Assembly (NCBI RefSeq): GCF_003935375.1
Contig: NZ_RHQM01000007.1
Span: forward strand, 153,045 to 217,044
DNA length: 64,000 nt
Source: Stutzerimonas xanthomarina
GTDB taxonomy: Bacteria > Pseudomonadota > Gammaproteobacteria > Pseudomonadales > Pseudomonadaceae
Direction: 5' to 3'
In this document: positions 25,415 to 34,734 of the stretch, piece after piece
How positions within the stretch are numbered: position 1 is the stretch's first letter
Layout: every line of letters starts with the position of its first letter
Made by a program: the position numbers and the translations under genes
Notes under the pieces: model-generated
What the model saw: only the letters and a program-made list of their open reading frames with translations
Database searches by the model: none
What the model was told of the DNA's origin: nothing

Positions 25415-26422
25415 ATGGGATTACTGATCGATGGCCAGTGGCACGACCGCTGGTATGCAAGCCGCGATGGCAAATTCGAACGCGAACAGGCCAAGCGCCG
25501 GCACTGGGTCACGCCCGACGGCGCGCCCGGGCCTGACGGCCAGGGTGGCTTCCAGGCCGAGGCCGGTCGCTATCATCTCTATGTTTCGCTTGCCTGTCCG
25601 TGGGCGCATCGCACGCTGATCTACCGCAAGCTCAAGGGGCTCGAGCCGCTGATCGACGTGTCCGTAGTCAGCTGGCTGATGGCCGAGCACGGCTGGACCT
25701 TCGACAAGTCCACCGGCTCCAGCGGCGATGCGCTGGACGAATTCGACTACCTCCATCAGCGCTACACCCGTGACGATCCGAAGTACTCGGGCCGGGTCAC
25801 CGTCCCCGTTCTCTGGGATCGCGAGCGCCAATGCATCGTCAACAACGAATCGGCCGAGATCATCCGCATCTTCAACAGCGCTTTCGACGAACTGACCGGC
25901 TCAACGCTGGATTTCTACCCAGAGGCACTGCATGGCGAAATCGATGCGCTAAACGCGCGGATCTATCCGGCGATCAACAACGGGGTCTACCGAGCAGGTT
26001 TCGCCACGACCCAGGAGGCCTACGAAGAGGCCTTCGACGAGTTGTTCCGTGAGCTCGACTGGTTGGAGCGACGCCTGGGCAAGCAGCGCTACCTGACAGG
26101 GGAGTACCTGACAGAGGCCGATTGGCGCCTGTTCACCACAGCCATTCGCTTCGACGCGGTTTACCACGGCCACTTCAAGTGCAACCTGCGCCGCATCGAG
26201 GACTATCCGAACCTGTCGAACTGGCTACGCGAGCTGTACCAGTGGCCGGGAATTGCCGAAACGGTGGATTTCACACACATCAAGAACCACTACTACGCCA
26301 GCCATCGACAGATCAACGGAAATGGCATCGTGCCGAAAGGTCCGCTTCTTGGACTGGATCGACCACATGATCGCGAGCGCCTGCGAGGCAACGGCATCTG
26401 GGTGAGATCGGAGCACAGCTAG
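25415..26422 (+). CDS. yqjG: Glutathionyl-hydroquinone reductase (YqjG/Xi-class GST)
   Basis: 335-aa Xi-class glutathione transferase. The thioredoxin-fold domain carries the catalytic SLACPWAHRT (CPWA motif); later VPVLWDRERQCIVNNESAEIIR and a helical C-terminal domain with EYLTEADWRLFTT. It reduces glutathionyl-hydroquinones using glutathione. Own ribosome binding site (AGGAGGG) after an 84-bp gap. Confidence 0.92.
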   Translation: MGLLIDGQWHDRWYASRDGKFEREQAKRRHWVTPDGAPGPDGQGGFQAEAGRYHLYVSLACPWAHRTLIYRKLKGLEPLIDVSVVSWLMAEHGWTFDKSTGSSGDALDEFDYLHQRYTRDDPKYSGRVTVPVLWDRERQCIVNNESAEIIRIFNSAFDELTGSTLDFYPEALHGEIDALNARIYPAINNGVYRAGFATTQEAYEEAFDELFRELDWLERRLGKQRYLTGEYLTEADWRLFTTAIRFDAVYHGHFKCNLRRIEDYPNLSNWLRELYQWPGIAETVDFTHIKNHYYASHRQINGNGIVPKGPLLGLDRPHDRERLRGNGIWVRSEHS

Positions 26423-26537
26423 CCTGAACCCCATACCATCGCCCAGATGTCGTGCTTCTACAAAACTCCAGGCCCTGTGGGAGGCGCGCCCGCGGCGATG
26501 CGGTCACATCCGACGGCTGCCGGGACCAGCGGATCAG

Positions 26538-29177
26538 TCATCCAGCTGTACCATGCTCGAGCATATGGCACATGGCAGTCTTCAGCTTCATCGGCCGCAC
26601 CGGCTTGTGCATCAGCATATGGCCCAGCTCGCGGACCTGCTGCTTGAGTTCGTTGCTGTAGTTGGCGGTGATCATCAGCGCCGGTAGCGGGCTGGCGCGG
26701 CGCGCATTGACGGTGGCAACGACATCGATGCCGGTGTGGCCATTGTCCAGGTGGTAGTCGGCGATCATCAAGTCGGCCTCGGCATGGAAGTTGTCCACCT
26801 GCCTCGCCAGGTCCTCCTCGGACAGCGCCGTGATCACCTTGCAGCCCCAGCCTTCCAGCAGCGTGCGCATGCCCGCACAGATCGCCGTGTCGTTATCCAA
26901 CACCCAGACCCGGGCGCCCTGCAGCCGCTGCAGCACCAGCTCCGTGGTGCTCGGCTCAGGCCGCGCCTTGGGTGCGCGTTTGGCCAATGGTACGTCGATG
27001 GCGAAACACGAGCCGCGTCCCGGGTGCGAACTGACCCGGATACGATGGCCCAGCATGCGCGCGATCTTCTCGACGATGGCCAGGCCAAGGCCGAGACCAC
27101 GATCCTGGTTGGGACGCACGCCCTCCCCGCGTTTGAATTCCTGGAAGATTTCCTCGAGCTTGTCCGAGGCGATGCCCACGCCGGTATCCCAGACTTCGAT
27201 GGACAGACTCTGCCGATGCCGACGACAACCCAGCAGTACGCGTCCTTTGGGTGTGTAGCGAATCGCGTTGGTCAGCAGATTGCGCAGGATGCGCGCGAGC
27301 AGCTGGATATCGCTACGCACCAGCGCCGAACAAGGAATGAAGTCCAGCTGCAACCGTTCGGCCCCGGCGATCTGGCGGAACTCCATGGCCAGGTTTTCCA
27401 ACAGCTCACTGACGGCGAACGGGGCGATATCCGGTTTGATCACGCCGGCATCCAGCTTGGATATATCGACCAGCGTACCAAGCAGGTTCTCCACGTCTTC
27501 CAGCGAGTTGCTGATGTTGCGGATCAGCCCGCCGTTGGGCGCGCCCGGTTGCTCAAGCAAAGCGCTGGTGAACAGCCGCGCGGCGTTGAGCGGCTGCAGC
27601 AGGTCATGGCTGACCGCGGCAAGGAATTTGGTCTTGGACAGGTTGGCCACTTCCGCCTCGCGCTTGGCTTCGCGCAGCCGCGCCTCGACATGGCTGCGCT
27701 CGTCGATCTCGCGCAGCAGCTGGTCGTTGAGGCTGGTCAGCTCGGCAGTGCGCTCACGCACCCGCTGTTCGAGATTCTGATAGGCCTGGTGCAACGCCTC
27801 GGCGGTGCGCCGGCGATCGGTGATGTCCTGAATCAGCACGAAAATGCCGGCCACTTCGCCATTGGCCTGCCGGTTCGGCACATAGGAGCGCAGCATATAG
27901 CGCTGCTGGCCGGCATGGTTGCGCTCGGCCATCTCGAAGCTGACACTCTCGCCCGACAGTGCGCGATCAATGTAGGGCTCCAGTTGCCGCCAGTGCTCGC
28001 CGCTGTGGACCTCGCGCAGCGACTGGCCGAGCATGCCGTCGCTGGGCCAGCGATACCATTCCTCGTAGACCTTGTTGGTGAACTCGTAGGTGAGATCGGC
28101 CGAGACGTAGGCGATCAGCGCCGGCACATGGTCGGTGATCAGGCGAATCCAGCGCTCGCTCTCGCGCAGCGCCTCGGCATGGCGGTAGCGCTCGGTGATG
28201 TCAGTGAAGGTATTGACGAAGCCGCCGGTGGGCAGCGCATGGGTGCGAATTTCCAGCACGCGGCCATCGAAGAGGCGCTGCTCCAGCTCGCGGATCGGCC
28301 GGCCGCGGGCGTCACGACTGTTGGGTGTGAGCAGGGTCAGCTCGCTGTCGGCCATGACCTCCTCGAACGGTCGATGTGCCTCGATCGGCGCCAGCCCGCA
28401 GAGTTCGAGAAAGCGCCGGTTCCACAGCTCCAGCGCACCCTCGACGCTGACCATCGCAACGCCCTGGGACAGGTTGTCCACCGCGCGCTGCAACAGCCTC
28501 GACTTCTGCGCCAGCGCCTGCTCGCGACGCATGGTCTCGCTGACTTTCACCTCGGTGATGTCGGTGTAGAGAATCACCAGCCCGCCTTCACGGGTCGGTC
28601 GCTCGCTGACCTGCACCCAACGGCCGTTGTTCAGTCGATACACCGTGGGCTCATCGCCCTTGCCGCGGTGTTCCTCGACGATCAGCCCGGTGCTTTCCGC
28701 CAGCCGGCGGACCTCGGCCAGCCGCGTGCCGGCGTTGATGCGCGCGCGCGTGCGCGTCCATAGCGACTTGAAGCGACGGTTGAACAGGACGATGCGCTGG
28801 TCGCGGTCGAACAGCACGAAGGCGTCGGAAATGCTCTCGATGGCGTCAACCAGATGCTGGTGCGCGGTTTCCGCGCGCAGCCGCGCATCGCTGAGCAACT
28901 GGTTGCTGCCCTTGAGCTCGGCCATCGCCTGGTTCAACGCGTCGGTGCGCTCGCGCACCTGCTCGGCCAGTTCCACCGAATGCTGGAACGCCGCATAGGA
29001 TGCATCCCGTCCGGCGCCACTGGATTCGACGCGCTCGATCAGTGCGGCGTTGATGCGTTTGAGCTTGAGGTTTTCCCGCTCGAGTTCGGCCTGGCGCGCC
29101 AGCAGCTCAGCGACCTGCCCGGCCTCCGGGTCGGCCAATGGCGACACCGGTGAAGGTCTGGTTGATGTGCATGCCAT
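26538..29177 (-). CDS. nahK: Hybrid sensor histidine kinase NahK-like (PAS-HisKA-HATPase-REC)
   Basis: 879-aa cytoplasmic hybrid kinase. An N-terminal coiled coil (about 20-90) precedes three PAS-like regions (about 105-225, 240-350, 360-480), a second coiled coil, HisKA with phospho-His in AAVSHDLLQPLNAARLF, HATPase with N-box NLLTNAIRYT and GLGLGLAIV, and a C-terminal receiver (about 760-879) with phosphoacceptor Asp in MIADYHLDNG. Architecture and position behind a FIST protein match NahK (ErcS') of P. aeruginosa, which feeds HptB/GacS-type networks controlling biofilm, and links to the PQQ-ethanol oxidation regulators. It overlaps nosP by 71 bp in a different frame; a later start cannot be excluded. 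Confidence 0.9.
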   Translation of the reverse strand: MACTSTRPSPVSPLADPEAGQVAELLARQAELERENLKLKRINAALIERVESSGAGRDASYAAFQHSVELAEQVRERTDALNQAMAELKGSNQLLSDARLRAETAHQHLVDAIESISDAFVLFDRDQRIVLFNRRFKSLWTRTRARINAGTRLAEVRRLAESTGLIVEEHRGKGDEPTVYRLNNGRWVQVSERPTREGGLVILYTDITEVKVSETMRREQALAQKSRLLQRAVDNLSQGVAMVSVEGALELWNRRFLELCGLAPIEAHRPFEEVMADSELTLLTPNSRDARGRPIRELEQRLFDGRVLEIRTHALPTGGFVNTFTDITERYRHAEALRESERWIRLITDHVPALIAYVSADLTYEFTNKVYEEWYRWPSDGMLGQSLREVHSGEHWRQLEPYIDRALSGESVSFEMAERNHAGQQRYMLRSYVPNRQANGEVAGIFVLIQDITDRRRTAEALHQAYQNLEQRVRERTAELTSLNDQLLREIDERSHVEARLREAKREAEVANLSKTKFLAAVSHDLLQPLNAARLFTSALLEQPGAPNGGLIRNISNSLEDVENLLGTLVDISKLDAGVIKPDIAPFAVSELLENLAMEFRQIAGAERLQLDFIPCSALVRSDIQLLARILRNLLTNAIRYTPKGRVLLGCRRHRQSLSIEVWDTGVGIASDKLEEIFQEFKRGEGVRPNQDRGLGLGLAIVEKIARMLGHRIRVSSHPGRGSCFAIDVPLAKRAPKARPEPSTTELVLQRLQGARVWVLDNDTAICAGMRTLLEGWGCKVITALSEEDLARQVDNFHAEADLMIADYHLDNGHTGIDVVATVNARRASPLPALMITANYSNELKQQVRELGHMLMHKPVRPMKLKTAMCHMLEHGTAG

Positions 29178-30270
29178 TGAACTGCTCTCCGTAGGTGTTG
29201 AAGCCGATCACCTGCTGGCGTCGGAGAAAAGCCGAGGTCTGTTCGCTGGTGTCGTTGCCCTCGATTTCCAGCCGGCGCAGAAAGCAGTCGCAACCAATGG
29301 TCAACAGCGGCGGCCCGAGGCGCTGTTCCAGCCGCTCGAACAGGGCTTCCAGATTCGGCATCAGCGGACCGGGTTCCATGGCGGTGAGCACGATGCCGTT
29401 CTCCACCGCGCAATAGAAGGTCAGGCTCATGTCCTCGTTGACCTTCTGGATCGAGCGCACGTAGTAATGCTCGTTGATCCGCACCGCCAAGGGATGGGCG
29501 GCGAACAGACGGTGATCGAGATCGCTGACCGGCACACCGATCAGCCGGGCGTATTCCTCGGCGGCCGGCTCGGCGTTCAGCTCGTAGACCCGCCTGCTGT
29601 TGCTGTCGGCGCGGGTCACGACCAGTTTGTCTTCGAGTGGCAGGATGTGATGGGTGGTGAACACCTCGAAATCCAGCCAGGTGTTGATCAGCACCACGAT
29701 CGCCGCACCGCTGTAGAACCGGCCGTCGTAATAGACGTAGGTATCGCTGAGGTGATTGTCGTCGCCAGCCGAACCGCCGAAATGCGGAATGCTGCCGAAC
29801 GCGGCGCTAAGCGCAGACAACACGATTTCCTCACGGCTGGACAGCCCGTCGAGCAGCGTCAGCGCAAAGCTGTGGTCCTTGATCGGCGCCAGCGAGTTGC
29901 TGCGGCAGTCGCTACCCAGTCGTTCGACCAACTGCTGTGCCTCGATCAGGCTGAAGCGATCCATCTCGTCGATCAGCTCGCAGGCGATGGAAAAGCTTCG
30001 ATGGTCGAAGCCGACTGCCGTCACGCAGCTGCGCCCATAGCCCTGAGAGGTGATCTCGCCCGCCGAGGTGCAACCGACCAGACGCACGCCACCGAAGTAT
30101 TGGCGCAGCGCATCGCCCAGCGCCGGCAGGTCGTATTCAGCGGAACAGAAGAACAGCACGAAGCCCAGATGCGGGTGCATCAGTTGGCGCGCCAGGTCCT
30201 GCGCCACCGTTTCGGGTAGCCGGGCCTCGGACATCGCCGTGCAGATCACTTCGCCTTGTTCATCGGTCAC
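29107..30270 (-). CDS. nosP: FIST-domain nitric-oxide sensor NosP-like
   Basis: 387-aa protein with FIST_N (about 35-225: FVLFFCSAEYDLPALG, GCTSAGEI, GGSAGDD) and FIST_C (about 230-375) domains. In P. aeruginosa the equivalent heme-binding protein NosP inhibits its co-cistronic kinase NahK in response to NO. Start GTG 30270 keeps the full domain; ATG 30234 is alternative. The heme ligand cannot be fixed by eye. Co-transcribed with the kinase by a long overlap. Confidence 0.88.
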   Translation of the reverse strand: MTDEQGEVICTAMSEARLPETVAQDLARQLMHPHLGFVLFFCSAEYDLPALGDALRQYFGGVRLVGCTSAGEITSQGYGRSCVTAVGFDHRSFSIACELIDEMDRFSLIEAQQLVERLGSDCRSNSLAPIKDHSFALTLLDGLSSREEIVLSALSAAFGSIPHFGGSAGDDNHLSDTYVYYDGRFYSGAAIVVLINTWLDFEVFTTHHILPLEDKLVVTRADSNSRRVYELNAEPAAEEYARLIGVPVSDLDHRLFAAHPLAVRINEHYYVRSIQKVNEDMSLTFYCAVENGIVLTAMEPGPLMPNLEALFERLEQRLGPPLLTIGCDCFLRRLEIEGNDTSEQTSAFLRRQQVIGFNTYGEQFNGMHINQTFTGVAIGRPGGRAGR

Positions 30271-30697
30271 GCACGATACCCCGCACCACTTAAATCGGAT
30301 GACCCCATTCTTGGGCAGGGCATATGGGACGAAAATGCTACTTGAGTACCGGTAAAGGCCTGCCTAGGTAGTATCGCGACGAAACAACGCAGCGCTGCGA
30401 TGCTAGTTCAGCTGAAGTGGCCGCAGTGTCGGTTCCCGTCCACCAGCCATCCTCTGCACCGCGAACCAAACGGTGTCCATCCCGATCAGGCCTGGCCTCG
30501 ACGCACGCTGGCCATGTCAAGTGATGCACAGATGCAGAAAGGCCGGCCCCTTACGGGTGCCGGCCTTTCTCGTGGTTGCACAGAGATCATCACTGCGCAC
30601 AGGGCGTGGGATACGCTCAACGTACGTCCCACTGCCGATGCAACGGATGGAGCGACCTACGGTTCGACGTCCATCCGCACCCTGCTGATCGCCTCGC
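30271..30697. other. Gene-free region between nosP and the porin gene
   Basis: Apart from the hairpin at 30537-30570, this 427-bp stretch holds no convincing coding frame. The first 200 bp should contain the nosP-nahK promoter (minus strand), but I see no confident -35/-10 pair or Anr box. Confidence 0.5.
30537..30570. terminator. Bidirectional terminator downstream of the porin gene
   Basis: Twelve-base-pair perfect stem AGAAAGGCCGGC / GCCGGCCTTTCT around a 10-nt loop, with T-rich ends on both strands. It lies 128 bp beyond the porin stop codon. Confidence 0.75.
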
Positions 30698-31885
30698 TTA
30701 GAAGCTCAGCGCCGCGCCCACTGCGAAGGTGCGGGTTTCTTCGTCCAGTGCCGGGCTGTCCTTGCCTTCGATCTCGAACTGGTTCAGTTCGGCGACCAGG
30801 GTCAGGTTGTCGTTGATGCTGTGGAACAGGGCGATACCGCGGGTCTCGTAATCGGCCTCTCCGCCCAGACCGTTGCCATCATCCTTGGTCTGACCGTAGG
30901 ACAGCGCAACGCGGTTCTTGCCGAAGCGGTAGGAGCCCTGCAGCAGGTAGCCGTCGCTGTCCACTTCACGCAGCAGTGCTTCGCCGGCGTTGTTGGTGAA
31001 GAACGGGTTGATACCTTCGGCCTGGAAGCCCGATGCGGTCAGCGACAGGCTGCCCATCTTGGCCTGCACGCCGTAACCCAGGCCCTTGGAGTCGACCTTC
31101 TCGATGCTGCTGTCGGTGTTGTCCGAGCTTTGCTGCATACCGTTGATCCAGGTGTAGAACTGGGTGCCGCCCATCTCGAACTCGTAGGTGATCTCGGTTT
31201 CGAAGCGCGGCGCTTCCTGGTAGGCCTTGTCCAGGGTGGACGAGGTGTCGTCGGTGGTGTCTACCGGGTCCATGATGCCGGCAGCGATACGCAGGCCGCT
31301 CATCTTCGGCGAACGGTAGGTGATCTGCGAGGTTGGGAACGGATACGGGTAGCCGGTACCGATGTTGCCGAAGGAGACGCCGCCGCCATCGACCAGACCC
31401 AGGGTGTCGCTGACCTGGCCGTAACCGCTGAGCATCTCGTCGAGCAGGATGTTGGAGCGGCCGAACAGGCCGAAGTCCTTACCGAACAGCACTTCGCCCC
31501 ACTGCTCATTCGCCGCAGTGGCGTAGAACTGACGAACGTCGATACCGGTTTCGGTGCTGTTGCTTTCGCTGTCGTTGATGGTCACCCAGAACGAGGAACG
31601 ACCGCCCAGCTTGAGATCGCCGACCTGCTTGCCGAAGTTGAAGCCGATCCAGTTGGGCAGGAAGCCCATCTTCACCCGCGACTGCTTGCGATCGAACTGC
31701 TCGCCGGCACGCTCGACGTCGCTGTGAACGTAGAAGGTGTTGAAGTAACCATCGGTGGAAAAGGTGGTGTCGTCCTGATCGTAAAGCACGATTTCGGCGA
31801 CGGCCGACTGGCTTACGGTCATGGCGACGGCACTGGCCAGGACCAGTGGCAACAGGGTTGATACGGCTTTCTTGTTGTTGTGCAT
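30698..31885 (-). CDS. Gram-negative outer-membrane porin (Porin_4-like)
   Basis: 395-aa outer-membrane beta-barrel. Signal peptide (LPLVLASAVAMTVSQSAVA), alternating amphipathic strands throughout, and the terminal Phe of barrel proteins (GAALSF). Passages such as VRQFYATAANEQWGEVLFGKDFGLFG resemble DcaP/general-porin-type trimers. No regulator adjoins it; substrate unknown. It lies downstream of pqqF on the same strand with a 294-bp gap, so it has its own promoter. Confidence 0.88.
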   Translation of the reverse strand: MHNNKKAVSTLLPLVLASAVAMTVSQSAVAEIVLYDQDDTTFSTDGYFNTFYVHSDVERAGEQFDRKQSRVKMGFLPNWIGFNFGKQVGDLKLGGRSSFWVTINDSESNSTETGIDVRQFYATAANEQWGEVLFGKDFGLFGRSNILLDEMLSGYGQVSDTLGLVDGGGVSFGNIGTGYPYPFPTSQITYRSPKMSGLRIAAGIMDPVDTTDDTSSTLDKAYQEAPRFETEITYEFEMGGTQFYTWINGMQQSSDNTDSSIEKVDSKGLGYGVQAKMGSLSLTASGFQAEGINPFFTNNAGEALLREVDSDGYLLQGSYRFGKNRVALSYGQTKDDGNGLGGEADYETRGIALFHSINDNLTLVAELNQFEIEGKDSPALDEETRTFAVGAALSF

Positions 31886-32179
31886 GGCGCTCTCCGCGGT
31901 TTTGACGACAAGCAGTCGTGACGGGAGCGATTATCGAAAGGCCGTCCGAGCGCACATACGCTGCGATGGCGGCGAAAGGCTAGTACTTTCGCCCGGGGTG
32001 CCGTCTTGCATGTAAAGCATCTCATCCGACGGCCAGACGCACGAGGCTTAGGTCGTACACCCAAAGCAGCGCGCCACCATACCCCGGCACAAGCCACGGC
32101 AGCCCGCCGTAAACGGCTGGCCATCGAGTTGCATTGTCGGGGTTGAATGGGCGGGTGATGTGGGACGCTGAGGTAGCCG
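31886..32179. other. Porin upstream region
   Basis: 294 bp between pqqF stop and porin start on the same strand. It should contain the porin promoter and pqqF terminator; I see only weak hairpins (for example around 32020-32060) and no confident motif. Confidence 0.35.
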
Positions 32180-34696
32180 TCAGCAACGATGCCAACGCCT
32201 GTCGGGCGCTTCGGCATTGGCGACCACATGCCAGCCGCCTTCGGCATCGCGCAGCGCTTGTAGCTGAGCACGGATAGCTCGGGCATCGAGGTTGGCCGAC
32301 GCCGCAGCCACCGCCTCCGGGTGGTCGCCATCGAAGCCGGCCAGGTGCGCCTGCCATAACGACTCGGCGCGGCGGCGCAGGTCGCCGTCGTGGTTGCCGG
32401 TCGAGGGATCCGCTGCAGCGACTTCAACCAGAGTGCCGGCAAAGCCGTCGAGGAAGGTTTCGATATGGGCGAGGATCTCACTGGCAGATGCGCTGGGAGA
32501 CTGCACCGCGAAAACGATGCCTGGGCACTCGCCGAACTGACGATAGCCACAGAACACCGCATAGCCGAGTTGCAGTTCGCTGCGCAGTCGGCGGAAGAAC
32601 GCGCCTTCCATCAATCGCGCCAGGCGGCGCCAGCTCGCCTCGATGAAGACTGTCCGAAGCGGTAGCGGACAGAACAGCACCAACGCGGTTTCCACGCCAG
32701 GCTGACCAAAGCGCGACCAGCAATAACGCGGTGTGCTTTCGTGGTACTGACCGGCACCGGGTCCGGCCAGCCCGGGCAGCTCAGCCAGTACCGTCTGCAA
32801 CGGGCCACTCAGATGCCGAGGCAGTCCCACTGATAATGCATCCCAATGGGAGTGATGCCAGGCTTGATCGAGTGCATGCTGGTCCAGCGATGCATCACCG
32901 TCTCGTGCGGCTCCCGCGAGCAGGAGCGGCAGGCGGCGCAGCAGTTGCCGTATCAGTATCTCGTCGGCACCTGACGTCACGGACTCGTAGCACAGGCGGT
33001 GTCCTTCATTGAAAGCAGCCGGCGACGGCACTTTGAGGATGTCGGTCAGATCACGAAGAATTACTGGCAACGCTTCGGCATAACCGAACAGCCTCAGGCA
33101 CCAGCTGTGCCCATGGTCATCGAAATGCAGCTCGACACCGACTTGCGCCGCAGCGATGGCATGCCTGCGTAGCGCCGCGTGCAGCGTATGCCAGAGCCCT
33201 GCCGGTGGCTGGCCTGCGGCAAACCGCCAACGCAGGTAGAGCACGCCCTGCCCTGCAGCATCGGCGTGTTCGACCCAGCGCATGGATGGTATCTGCAACG
33301 CCGCCACGCCCGGTTGCATGCGCTCACTGAGCCAAGGATTGCGTTCCGGCAGGCGCCATTGCCATCCAGTCCTGTCTGACGGTGGCAACTGCTCGGCGAC
33401 CAGGTCCAGCTCGAACCCAGCCTTTACCGGCTCGATGCGCTTAGTCCGAGCGCGACCTTCGCCGTCCACCGTCAATACGATCGGCCTGCTCGCATGAAGC
33501 TGCGCACCCAGCATCTCAAGCGCCTGCTGCACACGATTCGTATCGATCGACGGCGTCCAGGCAGCCGGGTCAATCCAGTAGCGCAACAGGGCCAGCGGCT
33601 CCTTGCCCATGAGTCCGCGCTGACGGATCTGCGCGTACTCACCCCAGAGCTCTGACCAGGCTGCCTGCGTGCTCATGAAATGCAGCCAGTCACGCACTGC
33701 GGCAACCATCTGCGCGCGTTCCGCCATGCCGCGTTCGGTCAACTGCACCTCGAAGACTGCCACACCCTGCCCGTCATGCCAGTACGGCACCCGCAACGAG
33801 ACGGCATCGCACCAGTGGGCGTCGCTGAGGGTTTGGAAAAGACTCCGGTCGGCTTGCGAGCTCAACCATGAGCCGAGCACATCCAGCGCCACGCAGGCTT
33901 CATCCGGCAGCCCATCGAGGGCGAAAGCGATATCCAGATACGGTCGCGCGCCATCGACGCTCAGACGCAAGGTGCCGCCATCATCGGCGCGCAGTGGCTG
34001 TATCGGCCTCGCGACGATCGGTGCGACCGGTAGCTGGCATTCATCGCTCTGCAGCAGTTCCAGCACCTGCTCAAGGCTGCAGGGTGCGGCGACCAGCAGT
34101 TCCATCTGCCCGGTTTGATAGAAGTGCTGGTGATAGCCCGTCAGCGCTTTCTGGAACGCTGGCGCCTCTACCGGCAGCGTTTCGCGATTGCCCGCATGAA
34201 ACCCTGAAAAGGGATGCGCGCAGCTCAGTGCCGTACCGATCGCGGCGTCGCACAGGGTCTCCCGGTCCCGCCCCCGTGCCAGGAATTCGGCCTGCAACAC
34301 CTCGCGTTCGCGCGACTGCGCCGCAGGATCGAGCAGCGGCCGGGCGAGCATGTCGAGCAGGCGTTTGAGGGCTTCGCCGAAGGCAGCGGCAGGCACCTGG
34401 AAGAAGAAGTCGGTATGACGCTCACGGGTCGATGCGTTCAATTGCCCGGCGCAACCCTGCACGAACGGCATCAGGCTCTGGGTTGGCGCATAGGCCTGGC
34501 TACCCAGGAACAGCAGGTGCTCGAGAAAATGCGCAAGCCCTGGGTATTCGCCCGGCGCATCGTGTGCGCCGGCGTTCACGCGAACGAGGGCTGCTGCCTG
34601 GTTGCCCGCTGGCAGCTGGATAAAGCCCAGCCGCAGGCCATTGGGCAGGACGTGCCACTGCGGCAACACGGCAGGCGGAACGCTGTCTGGCGTCAT
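32180..34696 (-). CDS. pqqF: PqqF-like M16 zinc metallopeptidase
   Basis: 838-aa M16 (pitrilysin) family protease with inverted zinc motif HFLEH (HxxEH in LAHFLEHLLFLGS) near residue 56-60 and the downstream Glu region REREVLQAEFLAR. Length and sequence fit PqqF, which cleaves the PqqA precursor for pyrroloquinoline quinone synthesis. The other pqq genes are not next to it here. Known PQQ enzymes of pseudomonads include ethanol dehydrogenase, whose regulators include the NahK/ErcS' type kinase nearby. Confidence 0.88.
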   Translation of the reverse strand: MTPDSVPPAVLPQWHVLPNGLRLGFIQLPAGNQAAALVRVNAGAHDAPGEYPGLAHFLEHLLFLGSQAYAPTQSLMPFVQGCAGQLNASTRERHTDFFFQVPAAAFGEALKRLLDMLARPLLDPAAQSREREVLQAEFLARGRDRETLCDAAIGTALSCAHPFSGFHAGNRETLPVEAPAFQKALTGYHQHFYQTGQMELLVAAPCSLEQVLELLQSDECQLPVAPIVARPIQPLRADDGGTLRLSVDGARPYLDIAFALDGLPDEACVALDVLGSWLSSQADRSLFQTLSDAHWCDAVSLRVPYWHDGQGVAVFEVQLTERGMAERAQMVAAVRDWLHFMSTQAAWSELWGEYAQIRQRGLMGKEPLALLRYWIDPAAWTPSIDTNRVQQALEMLGAQLHASRPIVLTVDGEGRARTKRIEPVKAGFELDLVAEQLPPSDRTGWQWRLPERNPWLSERMQPGVAALQIPSMRWVEHADAAGQGVLYLRWRFAAGQPPAGLWHTLHAALRRHAIAAAQVGVELHFDDHGHSWCLRLFGYAEALPVILRDLTDILKVPSPAAFNEGHRLCYESVTSGADEILIRQLLRRLPLLLAGAARDGDASLDQHALDQAWHHSHWDALSVGLPRHLSGPLQTVLAELPGLAGPGAGQYHESTPRYCWSRFGQPGVETALVLFCPLPLRTVFIEASWRRLARLMEGAFFRRLRSELQLGYAVFCGYRQFGECPGIVFAVQSPSASASEILAHIETFLDGFAGTLVEVAAADPSTGNHDGDLRRRAESLWQAHLAGFDGDHPEAVAAASANLDARAIRAQLQALRDAEGGWHVVANAEAPDRRWHRC

Positions 34697-34734
34697 GGAT
34701 CAATCTCCTGTTGCCGGACAGCTGTGCGCATGAC

